Assembly (NCBI GenBank): GCA_016286385.1
Contig: JAEESO010000001.1
Location: 62,001 to 126,000, forward strand
DNA from: Bacteroidales bacterium
GTDB lineage: Bacteria; Bacteroidota; Bacteroidia; Bacteroidales; UBA932
DNA length: 64,000 bases
Direction of reading: 5' to 3'
Below the pieces are notes generated by a model. The model was given only the letters and a program-made list of their open reading frames with translations, did not search any database and had not been told where the DNA came from. Position numbers and translations under genes: made by a program. Each line of letters begins with the position of its first letter. Within the stretch, counting starts at the first letter, position 1. Below, piece by piece: positions 53,073-60,585 of the stretch.

Positions 53073-53644
53073 ATAACCGTAAATCCTTTTTTGCCGGCAT
53101 CCTGATAGGCCTTGGCGCCTGCGGATACCTTGCCCTGGGAGGGCTTCCCGGAGCCATTATCTTTGCCTTCGGCCTCATTGGTGTGGTCCTTTCCGGCAGC
53201 CTCCTCTATACCGGACGCGCTGGCGTGATGCCCCTTAGTGAAACCGGATCGCTTGTCATGATCTGGCTTTTCAATATCCTTGCCTGCGTACTCCTTGGCC
53301 TCCTTATGGCATCCCTTGGCGGGGAACCCGTGGAAAGGGCGCAGACCGCCATCGCCGGCCGCCTGGCCCAGGGCCCCTGGAGGAGTTTCCTAAGGGCCGT
53401 AGGATGCGGACTTATCATTGACATTGCGGTGTGGATGTATCGCACCACCAAGAACATACTCCCCGTGCTCTTTGGCGTGCCCCTGTTCATCGTGTGCGGA
53501 TTCTACCACTCAATTGCAGACGTAGTGTACCTTGTGGCCGCCTGGAAATGGAGCCCGGATATCCTGTGGTACTATCCCATCATAGTCCTTGGCAACTACG
53601 CCGGCTGCAACGTAAGAAGATTGATATTACCAAAAGAACAATAA
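53069..53644 (+). CDS. Short formate/nitrite transporter (FNT)-family membrane protein
   Basis: The protein has 191 residues and about five to six membrane segments, shorter than the usual 260-280 of FNT channels. FAGILIGLGACGYLAL matches the first FNT helix, TGRAGVMPL the following loop and CGFYHSIADV the GFEHSVANM region near the last helices. FNT channels pass small monocarboxylate anions such as formate, lactate or acetate. Overlap with the CoA-transferase gene supports a role in short-chain acid movement. The shortened middle makes channel activity uncertain. Confidence 0.72.
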   Translation: MNNRKSFFAGILIGLGACGYLALGGLPGAIIFAFGLIGVVLSGSLLYTGRAGVMPLSETGSLVMIWLFNILACVLLGLLMASLGGEPVERAQTAIAGRLAQGPWRSFLRAVGCGLIIDIAVWMYRTTKNILPVLFGVPLFIVCGFYHSIADVVYLVAAWKWSPDILWYYPIIVLGNYAGCNVRRLILPKEQ

Positions 53645-53646
53645 TT

Positions 53647-53895
53647 ATGGAAAAGAACGTAGACCTTGAAATCTGGTGGTCTTCACTCCCCATCAGTGAG
53701 AAAGAACGCATAGCCCGTAAGGGTCTCTCCAAGTCTGGTCAGAAAGAGGACGAGAACCTCATCCTCTATCCCGGCTGCACCCGCTGGTGGCAGGGCCTGG
53801 AGGAGAAACGCAAGGAGTCCATCTACGCCCACTGCGTAGCCAAGCACGGAGATGAACTCAAAGAGTGGAAGGAAGGTAACCCCTACGGAGACTAA
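53647..53895 (+). CDS. Small conserved-looking protein of unknown function (82 aa)
   Basis: The start is the ATG at 53647, 2 bp after the FNT-like stop; the upstream extension in this frame lies inside that gene. The protein is soluble, charged and rich in Trp, with a helix-forming core (SEKERIARKGLS, GLEEKRKESIYAHCVAKHG). No catalytic motif or metal site is complete. I do not recognise it. Its operon position and good start support it. The stop codon is followed after 3 bp by the GTCGCAGGT array. Confidence 0.65.
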   Translation: MEKNVDLEIWWSSLPISEKERIARKGLSKSGQKEDENLILYPGCTRWWQGLEEKRKESIYAHCVAKHGDELKEWKEGNPYGD

Positions 53896-53898
53896 ACC

Positions 53899-54125
53899 GT
53901 CGCAGGTGACGCCTCTGACCGTCGCAGGTGACAAACCAAAGTGTCGCACATCGCACCCAAAAACGTCGAAGGTGACGACCCAAAGTGTCGCAGGTCTGAA
54001 AAAAGGTTCGGACCTGCGACGCTTTTTTGCTCCTGTGGCCGATTAGCGTTGCAGGTGACGCCAAAAATGCAGACCTGCAACGTTTCGCCACTGGACCTGC
54101 GACATTCCACCACACCACCTGCGAC
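53899..54125. repeat. GTCGCAGGT/ACCTGCGAC nonamer array (module C and extension)
   Basis: Exact copies lie at 53899, 53921 and 53987 (GTCGCAGGT) and at 54012, 54095 and 54117 (ACCTGCGAC). One-to-three-base variants lie at 53943, 53965, 54048 and 54073. The facing copies form hairpins at 53987-54020 and 54047-54082. The first 95 bp match the left array (about 50880-50960) in reverse orientation. Spacing is irregular and there are no spacers of constant size, so it is not CRISPR. It lies just after the small ORF stop. Confidence 0.8.
53987..54028 (+). terminator. Rho-independent terminator built from the nonamer repeat
   Basis: GTCGCAGGTC (53987-53996) pairs perfectly with GACCTGCGAC (54011-54020). 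The stem is followed by GC and six T (54023-54028). It should end the plus-strand CoA-transferase operon about 90 bp after its last stop codon. Confidence 0.75.
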
Positions 54126-54149
54126 GCGGTGCACACCCTAGCGGTTCCG

Positions 54150-54613
54150 GGGCAATGATTCACACGTTTTTGGCCGATTTTGTGCGTTTCATTGCCCATT
54201 TGGTCAACGAATTACACGTTTTTGGCGTTTTTTGCGCATTTCGTTGCCCGCCACAAGCGGAGAGGAAGCATTGGTATCCAAACCTGTAGCCGACCGCGGC
54301 TTCATGAGCGGGAGGGGCCCGGAGCGCGCGCGAAGCGCGGCGAACGGGAGGGACGAAGTGAGCGAAGCGAACGAAGCGAACGAAGGGTTTGGACACCAAA
54401 GCTTCCTGGAGCGAGGGTGGCAAACGGCGTAGCCGTCTGGAGGCGCATTGCAATTGCGACAAACGGCGTAGCCGCCCGAAGCATCATAATTTGGTGGAGG
54501 TTAACGGGCTGGTTCTCAGGCGGTTATGAAGGTGTTTAGGATTAACGGTAATCCCAAAGAACCGTGTAACAGGCTGATAATCAGTGAAATAAGCTCCACC
54601 GCATCGGCATTAC
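54150..54613. repeat. Right arm of the long inverted repeat (modules B and A with a 188-bp insert)
   Basis: Module B (54150-54292) and module A (54481-54613) are the reversed partners of 50710-50852 and 50571-50703. Between them lie 188 bp absent from the left arm. They contain GC-rich purine-biased words (GGGAGGGGCCCGGAGCGCGC), tandem GCGAACGAA repeats, a second GGTTTGGACACCA segment and two copies of ACGGCGTAGCCG. Open frames across this segment encode only Arg/Glu/Ala-rich repeat translation and are not genes. The arm ends 14 bp before the rsmD stop codon. Confidence 0.85.
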
Positions 54614-54627
54614 GCCAAGGGGGGAGA

Positions 54628-55158
54628 CTAAGCGAAGAAGGAGAAGTGGACGCGGCCGTAATGGCGCTCCTTTGCAAAGTGGGGATGCTCCGTGAATGAG
54701 TGCTCGTCTCCGTGTTCCAGGATGAAATAGCATTCAGGGTGCAGGAGATCCAGGGAGAAAATAAGGTCCGGGATGGTCTCAAGGCCATCAAGGGCGTACG
54801 GAGGGTCTGCGAAGATTATGTCGAATTTCTCCCGGCAGATGGGGAGGAAATCAAAGACGTTGTCACGGACCATGGTGACATTGGAAAGCCCCAGGCGGGC
54901 TGCCTCGGTCTTGATAAACGAGGCGTTCTCACGCGTCATTTCAACGGAATACACGCGCGCGGCTCCGCGGGAAGCGAATTCAAAAGCTATTGACCCGGTG
55001 CCGCCAAAGAGGTCCAGAACCTTCAGGTCCTGGAATTCGTATTCATTGTCAAGGATATTGAAAAGCCCCTCCTTTGCAAAATCTGTAGTGGGACGGGCTT
55101 TGTAACCTGCGGGAGGAAGGATAACCTTCCCCTTTAATTTTCCGCCGATAATCCTCAT
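54628..55158 (-). CDS. rsmD: 16S rRNA guanine-N2 methyltransferase RsmD (m2G966)
   Basis: The protein has 176 residues, the normal RsmD size. It starts MRIIGGKLKGKVI, typical of the family. The SAM motif VLDLFGGTGSIAFEFASRGA lies at about 45-64 and the catalytic DPPY tetrad in IIFADPPYALDGLE at about 115-128. It methylates G966 of 16S rRNA in the small subunit. The start overlaps the DUF3822 gene by 4 bp, a pairing common in Bacteroidota. Confidence 0.93.
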   Translation of the reverse strand: MRIIGGKLKGKVILPPAGYKARPTTDFAKEGLFNILDNEYEFQDLKVLDLFGGTGSIAFEFASRGAARVYSVEMTRENASFIKTEAARLGLSNVTMVRDNVFDFLPICREKFDIIFADPPYALDGLETIPDLIFSLDLLHPECYFILEHGDEHSFTEHPHFAKERHYGRVHFSFFA

Positions 55159-55832
55159 AGGCGGGAAACGGACTTGAAATAGCGGTACAGGGACATTTCT
55201 GCCTCAGGGGTGAGTGGAGTGCGGAAACAGACCGTGGAAACCTCCGGATTGAGCTGGAGCCTTTTCATGGCCAGGAAGAGGAAGTATTCTGCGGTGGTGA
55301 AATCCGGGGCCTCAAAAGTATTTGCAAGGGAGAGGCTCTTGCCCTGGGCTATCACTAGGTGAAGGAAACCGTCGGCCCAGGAAGCCACAATCTTGTTGTA
55401 CTCTGATAGGCCATCCAGTTCCTTGAGGAGATAATACATCTCAGGAAGCACTTTCACGGGCTGACCGGAGGTGGGCAGGACAGTGTTTGCAAGTACCTTT
55501 GAGAGGGATTCCCCAATGGAATTGGAGTATACCAGCACCGATGCCAGGGAAGGCACCTGAACGTATTCCACAATGTCTCCTTGAGAGAGAGCCACAACCT
55601 CCTCAAGTGCGGCACGGGCTTCCTCAGGATTGAAGAAAGGCTCCGGGACCAGCGCAACCTTTGGGGTGAGAAGGGAAATGTCCACGGTAGAGTACCTCTG
55701 CTGGAACTCACGCGTGGTGAATACTTTCTCACTGCCTATCCAGGGAGAGCCATTAAAAGAATATCCACTCAAGCAGACTTGAATGGATATTCCTGTACTG
55801 CCGCCAGTACTGCTATTCCCAGTTACCGGCAT
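55155..55832 (-). CDS. DUF3822-family protein
   Basis: The protein has 225 residues. It begins with a short polar N-terminus (MPVTGNSSTGG). ISIQVCLSGYSFN and later WADGFLHLVIAQGKSLSLANTF fit the DUF3822 family, a Bacteroidota family with an actin/ASKHA-like fold, usually encoded beside rsmD. The function is unknown. It overlaps rsmD by 4 bp and the upstream membrane-anchored gene by 20 bp, so the three form one operon. The first codons are uncertain because of that overlap; a start slightly downstream is possible. Confidence 0.75.
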   Translation of the reverse strand: MPVTGNSSTGGSTGISIQVCLSGYSFNGSPWIGSEKVFTTREFQQRYSTVDISLLTPKVALVPEPFFNPEEARAALEEVVALSQGDIVEYVQVPSLASVLVYSNSIGESLSKVLANTVLPTSGQPVKVLPEMYYLLKELDGLSEYNKIVASWADGFLHLVIAQGKSLSLANTFEAPDFTTAEYFLFLAMKRLQLNPEVSTVCFRTPLTPEAEMSLYRYFKSVSRL

Positions 55833-56514
55833 TGTTGTTAGGAGCGGTTATGCTGCCAACCTGAAGACCCTCATACTTGTTCTGGTCCTTGCGGTCTGCG
55901 TCAAGGTTGATGCGGAGCTGGTTGTCAAGGCCTTTGCAAAGAGCCCTGTAAGGCATACGGGCCTCAAAGAGGGGAACCTGGACACCGGATACGGTTTTGA
56001 TTGCAGATTCCATTTCAACTTCCTGACCGCCTGAGAACGGGATATATTTGAGGGAGTCTATGCAGAAATCCGGACGGTTGTGGAAGAGGGTGTCCTTCAC
56101 GGGGATAGCGGTAACGGTGGAGAACACAACCTTCTGGCCGTTGTTGTAGGCTTCCTGGAGCTTTGCGGTGAGCTCTGCGGGTTTGAGCCTGCGGTTTGCC
56201 TTCTTGATGGCCTCAGTGTTTGCAACTGCAATGGAGTCATCGTTGGAGCCGATCTGCATGATGATGTTCATCTTGCCTTCTTCATAGAAGAGCTTGAGGG
56301 AGTCTACGGTGGGGCTGAAGCGGCCGTTTTCACTCTTGAAAGCTACCTGAAGGGTACGGATATCCTTGAGGCGCTGGATGGCTACCTGGGAACGTGCTGC
56401 AACCTCATTGTTGAATTTTACGGGCTTCTGGATGCTCTTTACGGTGAGCCAGACAAGAAGTACGATGATGGCTGCAAGAACAACCTCGAGGGCAATTTTA
56501 AGGGATTTGTTCAT
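55813..56514 (-). CDS. Membrane-anchored protein of unknown function
   Basis: The protein has 233 residues with one N-terminal membrane segment (about 8-24) and an otherwise soluble, probably periplasmic part. A helical stretch (AARSQVAIQRLKDIRTLQVAFK) follows the anchor, then FSPTVDSLKLFYEEGKM and a beta-rich end. It resembles conserved Bacteroidota hypothetical proteins found next to DUF3822 and rsmD, but I cannot name a family. It is the first gene of the minus-strand rsmD operon, with a divergent promoter region at 56549-56597. Confidence 0.65.
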   Translation of the reverse strand: MNKSLKIALEVVLAAIIVLLVWLTVKSIQKPVKFNNEVAARSQVAIQRLKDIRTLQVAFKSENGRFSPTVDSLKLFYEEGKMNIIMQIGSNDDSIAVANTEAIKKANRRLKPAELTAKLQEAYNNGQKVVFSTVTAIPVKDTLFHNRPDFCIDSLKYIPFSGGQEVEMESAIKTVSGVQVPLFEARMPYRALCKGLDNQLRINLDADRKDQNKYEGLQVGSITAPNNNAGNWE

Positions 56515-56548
56515 TATTTTAGTGTTTTACAATTATCAAAACTTCTCG

Positions 56549-56597
56549 CAAAGTTAAAAAAAAGGTTTCTCAAAAGCAATAATCTTTTGTAAATTTG
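56549..56597. promoter_or_regulatory. Divergent promoter region between 56514 and 56618
   Basis: A minus-strand -7 box TAACTTTG lies at 56549-56556 and a plus-strand TAAATTTG at 56590-56597. The latter is 20 bp before the nrnA-like ATG at 56618. Convincing -33 boxes are not visible, apart from a TTTC near 56566. Confidence 0.45.
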
Positions 56598-56617
56598 CCG
56601 ATGCAAACCGCAAGCGT

Positions 56618-57613
56618 ATGATTGGCTGTATAGGTCAGGAGAAAATAGACGGCTTCAGGAAACTGCTGGGGAGCGCCCGTAAGGTGGCCCTGGCAGGTCA
56701 CGTTCATCCTGACGGAGACGCAATAGGATGCGTCACCGCCCTTGCCCTGTACCTTCAAAGGGAGCTTGGGAAGGAAGTTGTATGCATGTTCCCTGACGCC
56801 CTTCCCGAAAGCCTTAATTTTGCAAAAAATCCTTCCCTTAAGTATCTGTGGGGTAGAACTGAGGATGCAGACCTTCTTATCCTCATGGACTGCAACGCCT
56901 TCTCCCGCACGGATGTCCTTGGAGATTCCCTTGCGGCTTCCGCGGCTTCCAAGGTGCTCATAGACCACCATCTCAATCCGGATGGGAACAGCTTCAACCT
57001 GGTGTTCTCCACCCCAGACATATCATCGGCCTCAGAACTCACTTTCTGGATCCTGAAGGCCCTGGGATGGGATCTGAAGGACCGTGAGATAGGTGAGGCC
57101 CTCCTTACCGGAATGACAACGGATACCAACAACTTTGCCAATTCCGTATTTCCCACTACGTTCGCCATGGCATCGGAACTGATTGCCTCCGGCGTGGACA
57201 GGGACGCCATCCTCCAGAAGATTTACTTCAGCTACAGGGAAAACAGGGTACGCCTCATGGGCTATATGCAGAATGAAGGCCTTACTATCCTTCCCGGAGG
57301 CGCCTGCTATATGATACTCACCAAAGAGATCCAGAAGCGTTTTGACCTGAGGGAAGGGGAGAGCGAAGGCCTTGTGAACGTCCCGCTCTCAATCAAGGAA
57401 GTGAGGCTGTCGCTCCTTCTGAAGGAGTATGAAGACCACTTCCGGGTTTCCCTCCGTTCAAAGAGGGGAACAAGCGCCCAGCAGTGTGCCGTGAAATTTT
57501 TTAACGGAGGAGGCCATGAGAATGCGGCCGGAGGCCGGCTGTATCCGGCAAAGGACCTTGGTGGGAAAAGCCTTGAGGAATATGTGAAAAAAGCACTTCT
57601 GGAGTCATTGTAA
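56618..57613 (+). CDS. nrnA: DHH-family phosphoesterase, NrnA-like nanoRNase/pAp phosphatase
   Basis: The protein has 331 residues, the NrnA size. The DHH motifs are HVHPDGDAIGC (about 27-37), MDCNAFSRTD, IDHHLNPDG and the DHHA1 motif GGGHENAAGG near the C-terminus. NrnA-type enzymes degrade very short RNAs and dephosphorylate pAp. It is cytosolic. It leads a plus-strand set of six overlapping or near-contiguous genes (56618-62395); its stop overlaps the next gene's start by 1 bp (TAATG). The symbol rests on motif and size only. Confidence 0.85.
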   Translation: MIGCIGQEKIDGFRKLLGSARKVALAGHVHPDGDAIGCVTALALYLQRELGKEVVCMFPDALPESLNFAKNPSLKYLWGRTEDADLLILMDCNAFSRTDVLGDSLAASAASKVLIDHHLNPDGNSFNLVFSTPDISSASELTFWILKALGWDLKDREIGEALLTGMTTDTNNFANSVFPTTFAMASELIASGVDRDAILQKIYFSYRENRVRLMGYMQNEGLTILPGGACYMILTKEIQKRFDLREGESEGLVNVPLSIKEVRLSLLLKEYEDHFRVSLRSKRGTSAQQCAVKFFNGGGHENAAGGRLYPAKDLGGKSLEEYVKKALLESL

Positions 57614-58161
57614 TGAAGATTAAGGTACTCATACTGACGGCATTGTTTCTTGTTGGCTGGGGCTGCACAAAGCAGTCCCTCAAGGCTACCTATGACAAAC
57701 AGGCGGGATATATAGACTCCTTTGTCCAGGCCCAGATGAAGGCCGATCCAGAGGCTACGCTGGTGAGGAACGAAGGTGCATGGCGCCTCACCCTCCAGGA
57801 CCACAAGGATCCCGGTGACTCACTCCTTGCAGGCGGTCAGGTCATCCTTGAATATGCCAGCTACACCCTCACGGGGGCTACGATATCGGCCTCAAACCTC
57901 ATTGAGACCAACGTTCAGGAGGTGGCCACAGCCGCAAACTGGGAACTGTCCGATTCTACCATTTTCCAGCCGGTCACCCTTACCCTTGACAAAACCCTTG
58001 TGGACGGCCTCAGGATGGGCCTTCACGGCGTCCAGCCCGGGGATGAGGCATATATCCTTTTCACTGGAGAATTTGCCTATGGCAACAAGGAAAACGGCAC
58101 GATTCCTGCAAAATCGGCCCTGGTCTATCATGTTTGGATTGAAAGTATTAAGAATGAATAA
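57613..58161 (+). CDS. FKBP-like peptidyl-prolyl isomerase lipoprotein
   Basis: The protein has 182 residues with a lipoprotein signal ending at Cys18 (LVGWGC). A single FKBP-type domain covers about 80-180: ILEYASYTLTGATISASN, TLDKTLVDGLRMGLHGVQPGDEAYILF, FAYG and TIPAKSALVYHVWI. Some active-site aromatics of classical FKBPs are replaced, so catalysis is uncertain. It probably assists folding of exported proteins. It is coupled to the DHH gene upstream and overlaps the second FKBP-like gene by 8 bp. Confidence 0.78.
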   Translation: MKIKVLILTALFLVGWGCTKQSLKATYDKQAGYIDSFVQAQMKADPEATLVRNEGAWRLTLQDHKDPGDSLLAGGQVILEYASYTLTGATISASNLIETNVQEVATAANWELSDSTIFQPVTLTLDKTLVDGLRMGLHGVQPGDEAYILFTGEFAYGNKENGTIPAKSALVYHVWIESIKNE

Positions 58162-59188
58162 AGTTTTGACAGTTATGGCTTCCCTGGCGGTGACAGCCCT
58201 TTTTGCCGGCTGCGCCCAGGAGAATACCACATCTACAGGAGAACAGGCTCAGGAGTATCTGGAGCTTGTCATGAGCACGGAATATCCAGGCCTCCAGCCT
58301 GACAAATGGGGCATTTACATCCTCTCCGACACCCCCGGAACGGGTATGGAATGGTCGGCAGACGCCGCCTTCAGCAAACTCAGCAGCACCATCCGCTCCA
58401 TTGACGGCACTATACTGTCTTCCACGGAGGCCGATATATCCAAGCAGCTGGACGAGAATTCCTACAAGTCCTACAACTATTACGGCCCAAGGTATCAGAA
58501 CACCTCCGAGGGCACTGGCTATGCCGGCCTGGAGTATCTTCTGGAAGGCATGAGGGTAGGGGGCAGCCGCACGGCCGTCATCCCGGCCTGGCTTCTGACA
58601 ACCAGCCGGTTCAACACAAAGAAGGAGTACCTTGACGCATGTTCAAGCTCACTGCACATGATCTATGAAATCACCTTTGAGGGCCAGTGCCAGGACATCA
58701 ATGGAGAGGAGATAAAGGAACTCCGCGCATATGTTACCGCCCACTTCGGGGAGTCTGAGAAGAGCTACATCTACAAGAGTGGCCAGTCTGAAGGGACCTT
58801 CTACTTTGTTTCTGACACATCGGCATTCAAGCCGGAAGACAAGAGGGCCGATGACGCCACCCTGGAACTGACTTATACCGGCCGCCGCCTGGACGGTCAG
58901 GCCTTCGATACCAACGATGAAGCCGTAGCCCTCAGGGAAGGGCTCTTCGTAACGGAAAAATCCTACGAAACATACAGCATAAAGTTCTCTTCTACGTATT
59001 CATCCATCAGTATGGACGGCAGTTCATCCCTGGTAGACGGCTTCAAGGCGGGCCTTCACAAGATGCACTGGGCAGGCCAGAAGGCCACCGTACTGTTTGT
59101 GTCAGACCTTGGATACGGGTCTTCCGGCAGCGGAAACCGCATCCCTCCGTATGCTCCCCTGATCTTTGAACTGGAGCTTTCCAAGTAA
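58154..59188 (+). CDS. Two-domain FKBP-like lipoprotein
   Basis: The start is the ATG at 58154 (344 residues); a longer frame upstream is the shadow of the preceding gene. The lipoprotein signal ends at Cys20 (LFAGC). Two FKBP-like units follow: about 100-190 (GLEYLLEGMRVGGSRTAVIPAWLL) and about 235-344 (LELTYTGRRLDGQAFDTN, LVDGFKAGLHKMHWAGQKATVLF, LGYGSSGSGNRIPPYAPLIFELEL). The second is the better match. It is probably a periplasmic folding helper. Its stop overlaps the MATE start codon by 1 bp (TAATG). Confidence 0.75.
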   Translation: MNKVLTVMASLAVTALFAGCAQENTTSTGEQAQEYLELVMSTEYPGLQPDKWGIYILSDTPGTGMEWSADAAFSKLSSTIRSIDGTILSSTEADISKQLDENSYKSYNYYGPRYQNTSEGTGYAGLEYLLEGMRVGGSRTAVIPAWLLTTSRFNTKKEYLDACSSSLHMIYEITFEGQCQDINGEEIKELRAYVTAHFGESEKSYIYKSGQSEGTFYFVSDTSAFKPEDKRADDATLELTYTGRRLDGQAFDTNDEAVALREGLFVTEKSYETYSIKFSSTYSSISMDGSSSLVDGFKAGLHKMHWAGQKATVLFVSDLGYGSSGSGNRIPPYAPLIFELELSK

Positions 59189-60585
59189 TGGGATCAAGCG
59201 CTCCTACAGAACTGGGCACTAAGCCCGTGGGTGCCCTCCTGAGGCAATATGCCGTCCCCGGCATCATTGCCATGACGGCGTCCTCCCTGTATAATATGGT
59301 GGACAGCATCTATATCGGCCATATCCCCGATGTAGGTTCGCTTTCCATGTCCGGACTCGCGGTGACCTTCCCCCTCATGAACATTTCCACGGCGTTCGGC
59401 ACCCTTGTGGGCGTTGGCGCCGCCACCATGATTTCCGTCCTCCTGGGCCAGAAAAACTACAGGAGCGCTACCAAGGTCCTCTGCAACGACATAACCCTCA
59501 ATATCATAACGGGCATAATCTTCACGTTTGTGTCCCTGATGTGGATGGATCCCATCCTGAGGTTCTTCGGGGCCTCTGACGCCACCCTGCCGTTTGCAAG
59601 GGATTACATGACCATCATAGCCATTGGAAATGCCGTGACGCATCTCTACTTTGGCCTGAACGCCATAGTGCGTTCTTCCGGCAATCCCAAACTGGCTATG
59701 GGACTTACACTCTTTACGGTTACCTCAAACGCCATCCTGGACCCCATATTCATATATACCCTGGGGCTTGGCATCAAGGGCGCTGCCATAGCCACCGTCC
59801 TTTGCCAGACAATGGCCCTTGGCTATACCCTGTGGTACTTCATGGATCAGAAACGCTTCCTGCACCTGCCGCGTTCACTGAAGATTTTCCAGGTAGACTG
59901 GAGGATTGCCGGGGAGTCCTTGTCAATCGGCATGGGGCCCTTCCTTATGAACCTTGCAAGCTGCATCGTGGTGCTTTTCATCAACCAGCAGCTTGTTACA
60001 TGGGGCGGAGACCTTGCCCTTGGCGCATACGGAATTGTGAACCGTATCACCTTCCTGTTCATAATGGTGGTCATGGGGTTCAACCAGGGGATGCAGCCAA
60101 TTGCAGGGTACAATTACGGCGCAAGGCAGTACTCGCGTGTCCGTGAGGTGTACATCAAAACGGCCATGTGGGGGACAATAGTGACCACCGTGGGCTTCAT
60201 TGTGTCGGAATTCCTTCCGGATGCCGCAGTGAGCATCTTTACCAATGATCCCATTCTGGAGGAGAAGGCCGCTACAGGCCTCAGGATGATGAATCCCGTA
60301 TTCCCCATAGTGGGTTTCCAGATGGTCACAACAAACCTTTTCCAGTGCCTTGGAATGGTGAAAAAATCCATTTTCCTGTCCCTTTCCAGGCAGCTGCTCT
60401 TCCTTCTTCCATGCATCTACATCCTTCCTCCAATCCTGGAATCGGAGGCCGGAGTATGGTACAGCTTCCCCATCTCCGACACTGTATCGGCCATAATTAC
60501 GGCCATCCTTGCGTGGAATCTCATAGTGAAATTAGGTAAACTTAAGGACGGAGATGACCCGTCAATACTTGGAAGTCAGTTATGA
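59188..60585 (+). CDS. MATE-family multidrug/cation efflux transporter
   Basis: The protein has 465 residues and 12 predicted membrane segments. It has the MATE layout with a pseudo-repeat: LLRQYAVPGIIAMTASSLYNMVDSIYIGH near the start and the second half beginning near SLSIGMGPFLMNL. GFNQGMQPIAGYNYGA (about 294-309) is a strong family signature. It exports cationic compounds by Na+ or H+ antiport. It lies in the overlapping plus-strand gene set, and the stop overlaps the next ATG (ATGA). Confidence 0.9.
   Translation: MGSSAPTELGTKPVGALLRQYAVPGIIAMTASSLYNMVDSIYIGHIPDVGSLSMSGLAVTFPLMNISTAFGTLVGVGAATMISVLLGQKNYRSATKVLCNDITLNIITGIIFTFVSLMWMDPILRFFGASDATLPFARDYMTIIAIGNAVTHLYFGLNAIVRSSGNPKLAMGLTLFTVTSNAILDPIFIYTLGLGIKGAAIATVLCQTMALGYTLWYFMDQKRFLHLPRSLKIFQVDWRIAGESLSIGMGPFLMNLASCIVVLFINQQLVTWGGDLALGAYGIVNRITFLFIMVVMGFNQGMQPIAGYNYGARQYSRVREVYIKTAMWGTIVTTVGFIVSEFLPDAAVSIFTNDPILEEKAATGLRMMNPVFPIVGFQMVTTNLFQCLGMVKKSIFLSLSRQLLFLLPCIYILPPILESEAGVWYSFPISDTVSAIITAILAWNLIVKLGKLKDGDDPSILGSQL

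Noticed and set aside
53899..54125. Possible CRISPR array
   Set aside because: Repeats are only 9 bp, in both orientations, with irregular spacing and no cas genes nearby.
54180..54539. Open frames across the right repeat arm encoding Arg/Glu/Ala-rich protein
   Set aside because: They translate GC-rich repeat words (GCGAACGAA and similar) in several frames and have no ribosome site or domain.
50571..54613. Insertion sequence or composite transposon
   Set aside because: No transposase or recombinase gene lies between the arms and I saw no clear target-site duplication. The inverted repeat is reported as such instead.
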